A DNA stretch of 64,000 nt, taken from JAJKIV01 sp036741775. GTDB taxonomy: Bacteria > Gemmatimonadota > Gemmatimonadetes > Gemmatimonadales > Gemmatimonadaceae. Under the pieces are notes generated by a model that had not been told where the DNA came from, searched no databases, and was given only the letters and a program-made list of their open reading frames with translations. The DNA is taken from assembly GCA_036741775.1 (NCBI GenBank), contig DAINRQ010000024.1, positions 5,104 through 69,103 on the forward strand. The letters run 5' to 3'. This document shows, piece after piece, positions 42,421 to 51,080 of the stretch. Position numbers and translations under genes: made by a program. The stretch's first letter is position 1. Every line of letters begins with the position of its first letter.

Positions 42421-43029
42421 CTAGAGTAGCTGCCCCTGGTCCTCATCCCGGCGCGGCACCTGATGGCACGCTCGACATCGCGCCTCGTACGACTCGCGCC
42501 CGCCGACCTGAATGACCGGCGAGTCGTACCGCGCCGGGCGGCCTTCGACCAGGCGTTGATTGCGGCTCGCGGGCGCGCCGCAGAGCACGCAGATGGCGTG
42601 GAGCTTGTCCACGACCTCCGCCACCGCCATGAGCTCGGGCATCGGGCCGAAGGGTTCACCCCGAAAGTCGGTATCCGTGCCGGCCAGAATGACGCGGCGG
42701 CCTCGCGCCGCCAGCGACGTCGCGAGGTCCACGATGGAGCGGTCGAGGAACTGCGCCTCGTCAACGGCAACGACCTGCGCCATCGGATCGACACACTGCG
42801 CGATCTGCGACGCCGAGTCGACGGGTATCGCTTCCACCATCCGCCCGTCGTGACTGGAGATGGCGTAGATCCCGGCGTAGCGCCCGTCCAGGTGCGACTT
42901 GAACACCTGGACGCGCTTTCGCGCGATGATCGCGCGACGCACGCGGCGTATCAGCTCCTCACTCTTGCCGCTGAACATGACACCGGCGATCACCTCGATC
43001 CAACCGCCGGTGAGCTGAAAAGCCGTCAC
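42421..43029 (-). CDS. tdk: Thymidine kinase (type II, zinc-binding)
   Basis: 202 residues with P-loop GVMFSGKS (16-23), the DEAQF motif (90-94), AGTDTDFRGEPFGPMP, and two Cys pairs of the zinc site (C-V-L-C-G-A and C-R-A-C-H). It phosphorylates thymidine in nucleotide salvage. It starts 6 bp after the stop of the degenerate DEAD-box gene on the same strand, so it is probably cotranscribed. The last residues (R-R-D-E-D-Q-G-Q-L-L) follow the final Cys pair normally. Confidence 0.96.
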   Translation of the reverse strand: MTAFQLTGGWIEVIAGVMFSGKSEELIRRVRRAIIARKRVQVFKSHLDGRYAGIYAISSHDGRMVEAIPVDSASQIAQCVDPMAQVVAVDEAQFLDRSIVDLATSLAARGRRVILAGTDTDFRGEPFGPMPELMAVAEVVDKLHAICVLCGAPASRNQRLVEGRPARYDSPVIQVGGRESYEARCRACHQVPRRDEDQGQLL

Positions 43030-43035
43030 ACGAGG

Positions 43036-44889
43036 TCAGGGTTCGTCGCGTCGCGGTCGACGGGCGTTGCGAACGCGGTCCGCCCGCTCTGTCCATTCCT
43101 CGCGTTCTTTCGCGGCACGAGGGACGCGCCCCTCGTCGGGCCGATCGCGAAACCCGCTCCGAGCGCGCGGACGATCGTCGTCGCGACGGGGACGACGCTC
43201 GCCGGCGTCCTCTCGGCCACGCCCGAAGCCACGTGCTGGCCGACCTTCGCGGGAGAAACGCCCCTCGCGCGCACCGCCGTCGCGGGCCGGACGGTCACGC
43301 CCACGGTCGCCGAAGCCGCCACGTCCCGCCCGGGGACCCGATCGCCCCTCACGCGGCCCGCCGCGCCCTTCCCGCGAGCCACCCTCGCGCCCGCCCTCAC
43401 GCGAGCGCGGCGCGGGACGGTCGTCCACTCGGGCGGCGATCCGCCGCCCTTTCATGGACACCCCGTTCATCTTCTCGATCACCGTCTCCGCGTCAGCCGA
43501 GGCCACCTCGGCGATCGTGTGCGAGTCGCGGATCTCGAGCTTCCCGATCCGGTCGCTCGTGATTCCTGATTCCCCGGTGATCGCGCCAACGAGGTCCCCC
43601 GGCCGAACGCCATCGCGCTCGCCGATGGTGAGGAAAACGCGTGTGAAGCCCGCCTGGCCCCGCGACGACGGCGCACGTTCCGAGCGATCCCCGCGCTCCG
43701 GACGCTCCGGACGCTCGGCACGGGCTGGCCGCTCTGCCGAGCGATCATCGGAACGCGACGCGGACCGCTCTGCCTCTGCCCGGCGCGGACGCGGCTCGGA
43801 GCGCTCGCGCTCGAACAGCCGCAGCGCGGCGGCCGCGATCTCGAGTCCATCGAATTCTGCGAGCAGCGGCTCGAGCGCCATGATCTCGCGCGCAGGAAAC
43901 TCCGCTTGCAGCTCTGCCCGGAGCGCCGCTCGGAGACGCTCGTCGCGGGCACGCGCCTTCGAGGGCGCCTGTGACAGGTCGAGCGGCTCGACGGCGCCGG
44001 CGGTGAGCCGCCGCAGGGCGGGCACCTGTCGCGGGGTGACGAGGGCGACCACGCTGGCCACCTCGGCGGTCGCGAGCTGCGACAGCTCGGCCGGCGTCGT
44101 CGGGAGATCGTACAGCACGACGAGCGCTGCCGCCTCCGCGACGGGCTCGGTCACCACCCGTATCGTTTCTTCGCCCACATACCCGAGCGCCGCGACCGCC
44201 TGGCGGGCTTCGGCTGCGCCGCCGGCATCGTTTGCGACGACGATCGCCGACGGTGGGTCGAGCTCATCGAGCAGACGGCGAAGCGCGCTGCGCCTACCTC
44301 CAACCGACGCGGCGACGTAACGGATCGGCAGCTCGATCACCGGCTCCGTCGGCTCGACGACTCCGATGCGGCTTGCGCGGCGCAGGTGCCGCTCGATGAA
44401 CGCCTCCACTTCGGGCGTGAGCTGGTCGGTCACGACGACGCGACTCGCCTCCTTCGGAATCTCGCCGAAGACGACTTCGAGCGGCTCCTCCTCGCGCGCC
44501 GTGATGATCTCGTCCGCCCACGCAACGACGACTGTCCGAACGCCCTCGAGCTTCACGGCGGAGCTTCGGAGGAGCGATACCACAGCGGAAGGCGTGGCTG
44601 CCAGGGCCGGCACGACTCGGGAGCCGACGAGACGCGCTCCGCGGGCAGCCGACGTGATCGGCACGATCGGCGCGGGAGAGCGGTCGCTGATGGCCCGCGC
44701 GACTTCCGCGATCGCAAGCGCCGTATCGGCGTCCGGCGTGAGTATGAGGAGCTGCGTAGACTCGGCGTCGGATGCGACCCGCTCCAACGCTGGCCCGAGG
44801 AATCGTGCGATCACATGTGGGGCGTGGGGCAGCACGTGCACAGTGTGCTGTGCGCTGCGCGCGACTCCTGATCCTTCTCGTTCTGACAC
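43036..44889 (-). CDS. Catalytically dead DEAD-box-like protein with DbpA RNA-binding domain and Arg/Gly-rich tail
   Basis: 617 residues from the GTG at 44889, which has AAGGAG upstream. Two RecA-like domains align in outline with DEAD-box helicases: LLILTPDADTALAIAEVARA (motif Ia place), TPSAVVSLLRSSAVKLEGVR then AWADE (99-127, in place of TPGRL...DEAD), T-D-Q (154-156, in place of SAT), and L-V-V-L-Y-D-L-P (256-262). There is no Walker A P-loop, no proper DEAD box and no HRxGRxxR motif. Residues ~414-488 match the DbpA C-terminal RNA-binding fold (FTRVFLTIGERDGVRPGDLVGAI...GKLEI). The tail (490-617) is Arg/Gly/Asp-rich and disordered. An RNA-binding role without ATP-driven unwinding is inferred. 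Confidence 0.8.
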   Translation of the reverse strand: MSEREGSGVARSAQHTVHVLPHAPHVIARFLGPALERVASDAESTQLLILTPDADTALAIAEVARAISDRSPAPIVPITSAARGARLVGSRVVPALAATPSAVVSLLRSSAVKLEGVRTVVVAWADEIITAREEEPLEVVFGEIPKEASRVVVTDQLTPEVEAFIERHLRRASRIGVVEPTEPVIELPIRYVAASVGGRRSALRRLLDELDPPSAIVVANDAGGAAEARQAVAALGYVGEETIRVVTEPVAEAAALVVLYDLPTTPAELSQLATAEVASVVALVTPRQVPALRRLTAGAVEPLDLSQAPSKARARDERLRAALRAELQAEFPAREIMALEPLLAEFDGLEIAAAALRLFERERSEPRPRRAEAERSASRSDDRSAERPARAERPERPERGDRSERAPSSRGQAGFTRVFLTIGERDGVRPGDLVGAITGESGITSDRIGKLEIRDSHTIAEVASADAETVIEKMNGVSMKGRRIAARVDDRPAPRSREGGREGGSREGRGGPREGRSGPRAGRGGFGDRGRDRPARDGGAREGRFSREGRPARGFGRGREDAGERRPRRDDDRPRARSGFRDRPDEGRVPRAAKEREEWTERADRVRNARRPRRDEP

Positions 44890-44992
44890 CGAAGCTCCTT
44901 GCGGTCGGGGCCGCGAGCGCGGCGTGTAGGCGTGCAGGAGCCCGAAGTATAGCCAGTCGCCCATGCTCTGGTCAGCCGAGCGAAGCCTTCAC

Positions 44993-45000
44993 TATCTTTG
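44993..45000 (+). promoter_or_regulatory. Candidate TAnnTTTG (FCB-type) -7 element
   Basis: TATCTTTG fits the Bacteroidetes-style -7 consensus TAnnTTTG. It lies ~115 bp upstream of the GTG at 45115, in the gap between divergent genes. No matching -33 box is obvious. Confidence 0.35.
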
Positions 45001-45114
45001 CCGCGGTGAGCCCCGACGGGGCGGCTGCGTTTCGCCGCGTCGCGTTGCAATGGATCGACTGCGCAACCGGCCGGGCCGAAGTGCACATTGACACTCCCGT
45101 GGTGGAGGATCGCT

Positions 45115-45615
45115 GTGAGCATCGCAGTTCGCGTTGAGCCGGCTCCGGGTGCGCCGAGCGACGTGGAATATCGGTGGGATACGGACACCGACATTCTGAC
45201 CGCGAACCTTCGCGCGCGTGCGGTCAGCGAGGGCGCGTCCGGCTCCGTGGAGATCGAGGGGACTGACGGCTCCTGGCTCATTCTCGACCTCAATGGCGGA
45301 TCGATTCACGGCGTCGAGGTCGCGGTCTGGCCGGAGGTGCGGAAGCGCTCGTCGCTCTCACCGCCCGCGGAGGTCACCGACGGCTGCATCATGGTCAGCG
45401 ACGCGGGCGGGAACGGCATCGCGTCCATCGAGACGAGCACCGCTCTCGCCGCCGAAGCCGATGAGGCCGAGCGGACGATCCATTTCCGCCTCGGCGCGTC
45501 GCGGCAGACACGCACCGTACGCATCGCGCGCGATATTCTCATCGACGTGGACGGCAAGGACCGCATTGCTGGCGTCTGGCTGCTCGGTGTTCCCCCATTC
45601 CCCGAAGAGCAGTGA
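45115..45615 (+). CDS. DUF2283-like small beta protein
   Basis: The GTG at 45115 has GGAGG six bases upstream and encodes 166 residues. The segment V-E-Y-R-W-D-T-D-T-D-I-L-T-A-N-L followed by S-W-L-I-L-D-L-N-G-G-S-I-H-G-V-E-V resembles DUF2283. A weaker second copy ends I-L-I-D-V-D-G-K-D-R-I-A-G-V-W-L-L-G. There is no signal peptide. The stop overlaps the next start (GTGA), so it is coupled to the RAM-domain gene. Function is unknown. Confidence 0.65.
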   Translation: MSIAVRVEPAPGAPSDVEYRWDTDTDILTANLRARAVSEGASGSVEIEGTDGSWLILDLNGGSIHGVEVAVWPEVRKRSSLSPPAEVTDGCIMVSDAGGNGIASIETSTALAAEADEAERTIHFRLGASRQTRTVRIARDILIDVDGKDRIAGVWLLGVPPFPEEQ

Positions 45616-45890
45616 TCACGACGATTGTGCTGATCAAGGCGGATCCGAAGCGGATCCCCGAGGCGGCCATGAAGCTTGCCGGCATCGACGGAGTACAGGA
45701 GGTGTACTCCGTTTCGGGGGAGTGGGACCTCGTCGCCATCGTGAAGGTGGCCGAGTACGAGCAGATCGCGCAGGTCGTGACCGAGCGCTTCCCCGAGGTC
45801 TCGGCCATCGAGCGCACGCAGACGCTCACGGCGTTCCGGGCGTACTCGAAAAAGGACCTCGAGCAGGCATGGGACATCGGCGTCGAGTAG
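45612..45890 (+). CDS. Stand-alone Lrp/AsnC ligand-binding (RAM) domain protein
   Basis: 92 residues: T-T-I-V-L-I-K-A-D-P-K-R-I-P, then G-V-Q-E-V-Y-S-V-S-G-E-W-D-L-V-A-I-V-K-V and E-R-T-Q-T-L-T-A-F, the beta-alpha-beta-beta-alpha-beta RAM/AsnC effector domain. No HTH precedes it. Such single-domain proteins sense small ligands or modulate Lrp-type partners. The GTG start overlaps the upstream stop as GTGA. Confidence 0.88.
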   Translation: MITTIVLIKADPKRIPEAAMKLAGIDGVQEVYSVSGEWDLVAIVKVAEYEQIAQVVTERFPEVSAIERTQTLTAFRAYSKKDLEQAWDIGVE

Positions 45891-45930
45891 CGCCGGGTTC
45901 CCGTTAGGCGCGTCACGAACCGGCGGTCCG

Positions 45931-46569
45931 GTGGACAACGTCTCCCAGTACATCGTCTCCCTGTTCGCGCCCGAGGACCGACTGCTCGCGGCGCTTCGTG
46001 AGGAAGCGGACCGTACGGGTATGCCGCCGGCGGCCGTGTCGGCCGATACGGGGCGACTGCTCCAGGTGCTCATGCGCGCGATTGGCGCGAGACGCGTGCT
46101 CGAGGTGGGGACGCTCGGCGGGTATGCGGCGATCTGGATGGGGCGGGCGCTGCCGCCGGACGGCACGCTGCTCACGATCGAACGCGAGGACGCGTACGCC
46201 GCGTTTGCGGAGCGCTACATCGAGCAGGCCGGGCTCGCCACCGCCGTGTCGGTACGCCGCGGGCGGGCGGTGGACGTCCTGCCGTCGCTCGACGGCCAGG
46301 AGTTCGACCTGATCTTCCTCGATGCCGACCGCGCGTCGTTGCCGACGTACCTGGACTGGGCGCTTCGCCTCGTGCGCCGCGGTGGGATGATCGTCGCCGA
46401 CAATACGCTGTGCGGGGGCCGAGTCACCGAGGAGACGCCGGAGGACAGCGACGACGTGCGGGCGGTTCGGGAGTTCAACCAGCGGATCGCGGCCGACCCC
46501 CGCCTAACGGCAATCCTGATCCCGGCGTATGACGGCCTGGTCATTGCGTTGGCAGATGGGAATCGTTAG
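45931..46569 (+). CDS. SAM-dependent O-methyltransferase (caffeoyl-CoA/catechol type)
   Basis: 212 residues with the SAM motif V-L-E-V-G-T-L-G-G-Y-A-A-I-W-M (56-70), T-I-E-R-E-D-A-Y-A for the ribose-binding acidic residue, and the metal-binding D-L-I-F-L-D-A-D-R. D-N-T-L-C-G-G-R-V is the usual D-N-x-L-x-G-G-x-V. The family methylates catechol-like hydroxyls; the substrate here is unknown. Third in a plus-strand run after the RAM gene (40 bp). The TAG stop lies within a CGTTAGG word. Confidence 0.9.
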   Translation: MDNVSQYIVSLFAPEDRLLAALREEADRTGMPPAAVSADTGRLLQVLMRAIGARRVLEVGTLGGYAAIWMGRALPPDGTLLTIEREDAYAAFAERYIEQAGLATAVSVRRGRAVDVLPSLDGQEFDLIFLDADRASLPTYLDWALRLVRRGGMIVADNTLCGGRVTEETPEDSDDVRAVREFNQRIAADPRLTAILIPAYDGLVIALADGNR

Positions 46570-46584
46570 GCAGCCGGATTCGGC

Positions 46585-46866
46585 GGCCGTGACTGGTCGA
46601 CTGGCTACTCACGACTGGTTACTCGCTACTTGGGTTCCGGCTCCCGAAAGAGGGCTCACCATGCGGGTACGACGCAGGCTTCACCGGATAGCTATTGACT
46701 GGTCGTCCGTGGCTTGGGGTCCGTCTCGACACAGGCAGTGAATGAGTTCTCGGCTGGGCAGCGTGGAGTTCCGCTTGGTCGATGTCGGGCTACCGGAATC
46801 CAAGTAGTGAGTAATCGGTCATCAGTGACCGGCTTTTCAACTGGAGTATCTCGCGGACCGGCCTTC
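46585..46866. repeat. Family B MITE-like element, copy 3 (rearranged)
   Basis: It contains GACTGGCTACTCACGACTGG, CTACTTGGGTTCCGGCTCCC and GAAAGAGGGCTCACCATGCG, then AGTGAATGAGTTCTCGGC and GGAATCCAAGTAGTGAGTAA. The modules match copy 1 but in swapped order, as if two half-elements met. It lies between convergent genes and holds no gene. Confidence 0.75.
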
Positions 46867-46867
46867 G

Positions 46868-47848
46868 CTACCGCGAGTCCGTCACGCCGGATTTCTTCGG
46901 CTTCGAGAGACACCAGCTCGAGCGACCCCGGAATACCTCGCGCCATTCACCGTTCTCGTAGCCGAGGATCGAGAGGAACGTCTCGCCCGCGAAGTGCCAC
47001 CCCTCGAGCATGATCTCGTCGACCCCGTCACCGTTCACGTCGAGGTGATCGATGTATCGACGGTACTCGGCCGCGGCCACGGGGCCCGATGCGACGTGGC
47101 GGAACGTCGGCTCGTACCCGGCGCCGGCATCATCGGCGATCGTGACCACGTGCGCGGTCGTCCCGTGACGGTCGCTCGCCTCGGGGTCGAGGAACGACGC
47201 GATCAGTGTGGGCGCCTTGGTCGCGCCGGTATTGATCGCCACGGAGTGAAACGCGTTCGGCGACAGCGCGGTGCTGTCGACACCACCGGCGCGTGCGACT
47301 TCCACCGCGATCCGCTGGGCACGTGTTTCGAGGGCCTTCGTGAGCTGCGCCGGCGTCCGCGCCGGCACCGTCACGCCGGAGGTGGCCGCGAGTGCTTCGA
47401 CGGTGTAGCTCAGGCGAACCGACGTCTCGAGTGACACCGCCGAGAGCGGCGTCACGAGCGTGCATCCGGGCAGCGAGTAGAGTGGCTGATCGCGCCGCTC
47501 CCACATCCCGCGGCGGACCCGCACCTCGCCGATTGCCACGCCATCGCGATAGAGCGGGTACCTGCGATTCGACCGCGTATACATCGCGTCGAACTCGCGC
47601 CAGCCGCTCGCGGTGAGCTCGATCGGCTTGAGGGCGCCGTCGACGATCGCCGCGACCGGCACCATGCGCGCGTCATCGCGCTCGCCGAAAAGCTGGAAGA
47701 GGATGTCCGGCTTGCGCGCGAGGTTGAGACGCGCGGACGGCGGTGGCCCCTCGGGCTCCGGCGGCTTCCCGAGTCCCAGCAGTGCCTTCGTCTTGTCACA
47801 CCCAGCGGCGACCACTAGGATGGTCGCGATGAGCGCAAATCGCTTCAT
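46868..47848 (-). CDS. Lipoprotein of unknown function with a C-terminal FG-GAP-like segment
   Basis: 326 residues from the ATG at 47848 (M-K-R-F-A-L-I-A-T), with lipobox A-A-G-C (Cys17). The central region has T-A-S-G-W-R-E-F-D-A-M-Y and S-V-R-L-S-Y-T. The C-terminus reads I-D-H-L-D-V-N-G-D-G-V-D-E-I-M-L-E-G, the calcium-binding-like loop typical of FG-GAP/VCBS blades. It is divergent from the nurA-herA operon with 114 bp between, so the two may share a regulatory region. Confidence 0.75.
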   Translation of the reverse strand: MKRFALIATILVVAAGCDKTKALLGLGKPPEPEGPPPSARLNLARKPDILFQLFGERDDARMVPVAAIVDGALKPIELTASGWREFDAMYTRSNRRYPLYRDGVAIGEVRVRRGMWERRDQPLYSLPGCTLVTPLSAVSLETSVRLSYTVEALAATSGVTVPARTPAQLTKALETRAQRIAVEVARAGGVDSTALSPNAFHSVAINTGATKAPTLIASFLDPEASDRHGTTAHVVTIADDAGAGYEPTFRHVASGPVAAAEYRRYIDHLDVNGDGVDEIMLEGWHFAGETFLSILGYENGEWREVFRGRSSWCLSKPKKSGVTDSR

Positions 47849-47962
47849 TGTGCGCAACTTCGGCGAACGTCCGAGGGACCGTGCGGACGCCGTCGCGGAA
47901 CCCCCGCGGGGACGCCTCACGTCTCGTGCAGTACTGCCAGTAACGAGCGCCGAGCGTCGCGC

Positions 47963-48973
47963 ATGACATACGGCGCACCGCCGACACCTGCCGGCCTTCG
48001 CGAGGCACTCCGTCTCTTCCAACACGAGACGGCCGCCCTGCGCGATCCCGGACCCTCACTTGAGACGACCGCCACCCCGCCGGAGCCACCGCGAGTTGTA
48101 GAGTCCGATGTGATCGAGAGCACAACCGTCCGCGCGCACCGGATCGACGAGCCACCCGTCGTCGGATTCGCCGCCTTCCTGGACGGGGTGCAGGAGAGCC
48201 GGATCGTCCACTACGCGGACGGCATCCCGCTCGTATTCGGCCGGGCCTCCGCGGTGATCCGGCAGCGCCTGTTGCGCCGGATGGTGACCTGGAAGCGGCC
48301 CGTCATCCGTAGCCGCCTCTACATTCCGCGCGCACTCGTCTCGCCGGCACTCTGGGCGCGTGCGCTGGAGAGCAGCTTCGACGTCGTGGACACGACCGAG
48401 CAGATCGACGGCCGCATGGGCGCGCCGTCGTCGGCAAACGACGCGCACCCATTCGCCGTTGCCCAGCGCGCGCTGGATGCCGTCAAGCGTGACCGCGAAG
48501 CCACCGAGCGGCAGCTCGCCGAGGAATGGTGCGTCACGCAGGCGGAGACCCTGTTCGTCGACGGAAGCATCGCGACGAGCGAGCGCGTCTCACGTTCTCC
48601 GCTGGCCATCGGCGTCGTGAAGAGCCACCGAACGCTCTACGTGAGCGGCCCCGCCATGCGCGTCGTGCAAACGCTCCCGCCGCGACACCGGTCGAGTGTC
48701 CTTCGGGTGGATGCGTTTCACCGCACGTCGGTCGCGAGCTGGTATCTCCGCGTCCGGGACTGCGTCGGACGCGACCCGATGTGGGGGCTGCTTCGCGTCG
48801 AAACCGCGCTCCCCGACATCGCCCAGTCGCCACAGGCGATAGCGGCGCGCGCGAACCTCATCTCGCGATGGATTCTCGCCGAGTCGACCCCGCTCTCGCT
48901 GCCCGACGGTCGATGGGACAAGATGGTGTACGGGATCAGGGACTGTGAGGAGTTTCTGAAGGCCCTCGGATAG
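47963..48973 (+). CDS. nurA: NurA-like 5'-3' nuclease domain protein
   Basis: 336 residues. NurA-type motifs are visible: an early D-G in A-A-F-L-D-G-V-Q-E-S (Asp74), the central L-F-V-D-G-S (197-202) followed by A-I-G-V-V-K (215-220), and W-Y-L-R-V-R-D...G-L-L-R-V-E-T near residue 255-275. In archaea NurA works with HerA and the Mre11-Rad50 complex to resect DNA ends. Here it is directly upstream of a HerA-like gene (19 bp) and 4-5 kb from mre11 and rad50 in the same direction, which supports the call. The sequence is divergent, so the assignment rests on motifs plus context. Confidence 0.75.
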   Translation: MTYGAPPTPAGLREALRLFQHETAALRDPGPSLETTATPPEPPRVVESDVIESTTVRAHRIDEPPVVGFAAFLDGVQESRIVHYADGIPLVFGRASAVIRQRLLRRMVTWKRPVIRSRLYIPRALVSPALWARALESSFDVVDTTEQIDGRMGAPSSANDAHPFAVAQRALDAVKRDREATERQLAEEWCVTQAETLFVDGSIATSERVSRSPLAIGVVKSHRTLYVSGPAMRVVQTLPPRHRSSVLRVDAFHRTSVASWYLRVRDCVGRDPMWGLLRVETALPDIAQSPQAIAARANLISRWILAESTPLSLPDGRWDKMVYGIRDCEEFLKALG

Positions 48974-48992
48974 CTCGCGACCCACGCGCCGT

Positions 48993-51080
48993 GTGGATCG
49001 CCGGACCGTGCCCTCGCAAGGGGCGCGGGGCCCGGTTCCGACGGCTAAGCTTCCACAGCCAGCGTCAGCCGCCGGATTCGTCGGCCTCTTGCCCAAGCCG
49101 CCTGCAGTCGTGACAGACACACCAGCCCTCGAACCCCCCGCGCCGCTCGGTCGCGTCGTTGCGACGGAGCGCCGTCCGAATACGCCGCACGAGTTTCACT
49201 TCTGGACCGCGCTCGAATCCCCGGTCGGGATCGGCACCATCGTGCGCGTGGACGGCCGGCCGTCGAACGGACAGATCCCGCACGTCTACGGCGTGGTAGT
49301 CGAGGGGTTCAGCTACACCGACCTGCAGTCTCCGCTGCACGACGTCATCGGGCACGACGCATCACCCGAGAGTGCCGGCTTTGCGGCAACCGAGCGCGCC
49401 GAGATCCGGCTGTACACCGCGGCCGTCCTCCGCCAGATCCCGGACGAGCCGCTGCAACCGGTTCCCATGGGACGCGTATACCTCGCCACCGAAGAGGACG
49501 TCGCGGTGGCGCTGCGTATGGATGGCTACCTGAAGGAAGGAAGCCACACGGGTATCCCCGTGGGGGTGTACCGCGCCGGTGGTACCGATTCGCCAATCTA
49601 CCTCGACGCCGACTTCCTCGTCGGGCCCGAGGCCGCACACCTGAACATCACGGGCGTCTCCGGGCTCGCCACGAAAACGAGCGCGGTGGAGTGGCTGCTC
49701 GCGTCCATCTTCACGCACTTCCCTGCGAGCAAGGGATCGATCGCGGCCGTGTGCTTCAACGTGAAAGGGCCGGACCTCTGCTTCCTCGACCAGCCGGGCG
49801 TCCTCGACGATCGCGACCGCGAGCTGTACGAGAAGATGGGCGTCCCCGCGCGGCCATTCGAGAACGTCCGCTACTTCGCGCCCTACAGCGCGAAAGGGTT
49901 CACGCTCAACACGCTGCGATCCAACGAAGCGCTGCTCGACAACGTCGTCCCGCTCACCTGGGGGCTGCGTGAGGTCCTGCAGTTCGCCGAAGTGCTGTTG
50001 AACAAGGACGACGTGGACGCGAAGGCGGACGCGCTCATTGACTTCATCAAGGAGCGCGTGATCGACAAGGAGTTCACGGACGAGCTACTCGGCGCCACAC
50101 GCTATCGGGTGCAGTCGTTCGCCGACCTCGAGAAGTGGTTTCGGGATGTGCTGCGCGCGCTCGAGGCCCAGGACGACCAGAGCTGGCGCACGCACCACGT
50201 AGCGACCATCCGCAAGGTCAGGAATCGGCTCTCGAACATCTCGCTCCGCTGCGCCGGGCTCGTGACCGATGACGGCGCGGTGAGCGACCTGCCGTTCGGC
50301 AACTTCGAGGACCGGGCGGTGTATGTGGTGGACGTCGCGAACCTCGAGGAAGCCGCGCAGGATCTGATCTTCGCGCGCGTCGTCTCGAAGCTTCGCGAAC
50401 ACCTCGAGCGACGCGACCTGGGGGTGAAGCACGTCATCGTGTTCGTCGACGAGCTGAACAAGTACGCGCCCGGGGATGGCCAGGACACCTACGTTCGGAA
50501 GATGTTGCTCGACATCGCGGAACGCGGCCGGTACCTGGGCCTCGTGCTGTTCAGCGCCCAACAGTTCCGCTCGCAAGTGCACCGGCGCGTCGTGGGCAAC
50601 TCCGGGACGTCGCTCTACGGGCGCATGGATGCCGACGAGCTGGCGTCACCGGGCTACGCCGTGCTGAGCCCGGCCATTCGCACGAAGCTCGCGACGCTCG
50701 AGAAGGGACAGTTGATGATTCGACACCCGCACTTCACGCAACCGATCTTCGCACGGTTCCCGCGCCCGGCAGTGATGCAGGGGCGCGATGGGGCCGAGCG
50801 ATACCCGCAGGCGGGCGAGGTGGCGCTCGACAACGCGGTCGTGCGCGCGCTCCGCCGGCTGGACCCGAGCATCACGTTAGGCTGGTACCACGATGTGGTG
50901 ACCCACGCCACCGAAGAGGAAGTCCTTCGGGCACGGAACGCGACCATCCAGGCCCGTCCCGACGACGTGAAAGCGTTCTTCGCCTCACAGTTTCGCCGGA
51001 TCGTCCCGCCGCGCCAGCCCGCGCGACCGATGTCGCAGCCGCTCCGCACGACACCCGCGGATGATCCGTACGGCTTCTAG
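48993..51080 (+). CDS. herA: HerA-like hexameric DNA-pumping ATPase
   Basis: 695 residues. The N-terminal HAS-barrel-like domain (about 50-180) includes P-L-G-R-V-V-A-T-E and P-V-P-M-G-R-V-Y-L-A-T-E. The ATPase domain follows. Walker A reads G-V-S-G-L-A-T-K-T-S (221-230), one residue longer than the usual GxTGSGKS and lacking the Gly before Lys. Walker B is VIVFVDELNK (481-490). A sensor/arginine region F-S-A-Q-Q-F-R-S-Q-V-H and Y-G-R-M-D-A-D-E-L follows. HerA drives DNA through the NurA nuclease. GTG at 48993 is the longest start; the ~45 residues before the barrel are low complexity and the true start may be later. The stop overlaps the next gene by 20 bp. Confidence 0.85.
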   Translation: MDRRTVPSQGARGPVPTAKLPQPASAAGFVGLLPKPPAVVTDTPALEPPAPLGRVVATERRPNTPHEFHFWTALESPVGIGTIVRVDGRPSNGQIPHVYGVVVEGFSYTDLQSPLHDVIGHDASPESAGFAATERAEIRLYTAAVLRQIPDEPLQPVPMGRVYLATEEDVAVALRMDGYLKEGSHTGIPVGVYRAGGTDSPIYLDADFLVGPEAAHLNITGVSGLATKTSAVEWLLASIFTHFPASKGSIAAVCFNVKGPDLCFLDQPGVLDDRDRELYEKMGVPARPFENVRYFAPYSAKGFTLNTLRSNEALLDNVVPLTWGLREVLQFAEVLLNKDDVDAKADALIDFIKERVIDKEFTDELLGATRYRVQSFADLEKWFRDVLRALEAQDDQSWRTHHVATIRKVRNRLSNISLRCAGLVTDDGAVSDLPFGNFEDRAVYVVDVANLEEAAQDLIFARVVSKLREHLERRDLGVKHVIVFVDELNKYAPGDGQDTYVRKMLLDIAERGRYLGLVLFSAQQFRSQVHRRVVGNSGTSLYGRMDADELASPGYAVLSPAIRTKLATLEKGQLMIRHPHFTQPIFARFPRPAVMQGRDGAERYPQAGEVALDNAVVRALRRLDPSITLGWYHDVVTHATEEEVLRARNATIQARPDDVKAFFASQFRRIVPPRQPARPMSQPLRTTPADDPYGF

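Noticed and set aside
49021..49110. Treating herA-nurA as a HerA-type anti-phage defence pair (HerA with Sir2 or DUF4297)
   Set aside because: No Sir2 or DUF4297 gene is adjacent, and the linkage with mre11-rad50 fits DNA end resection better.
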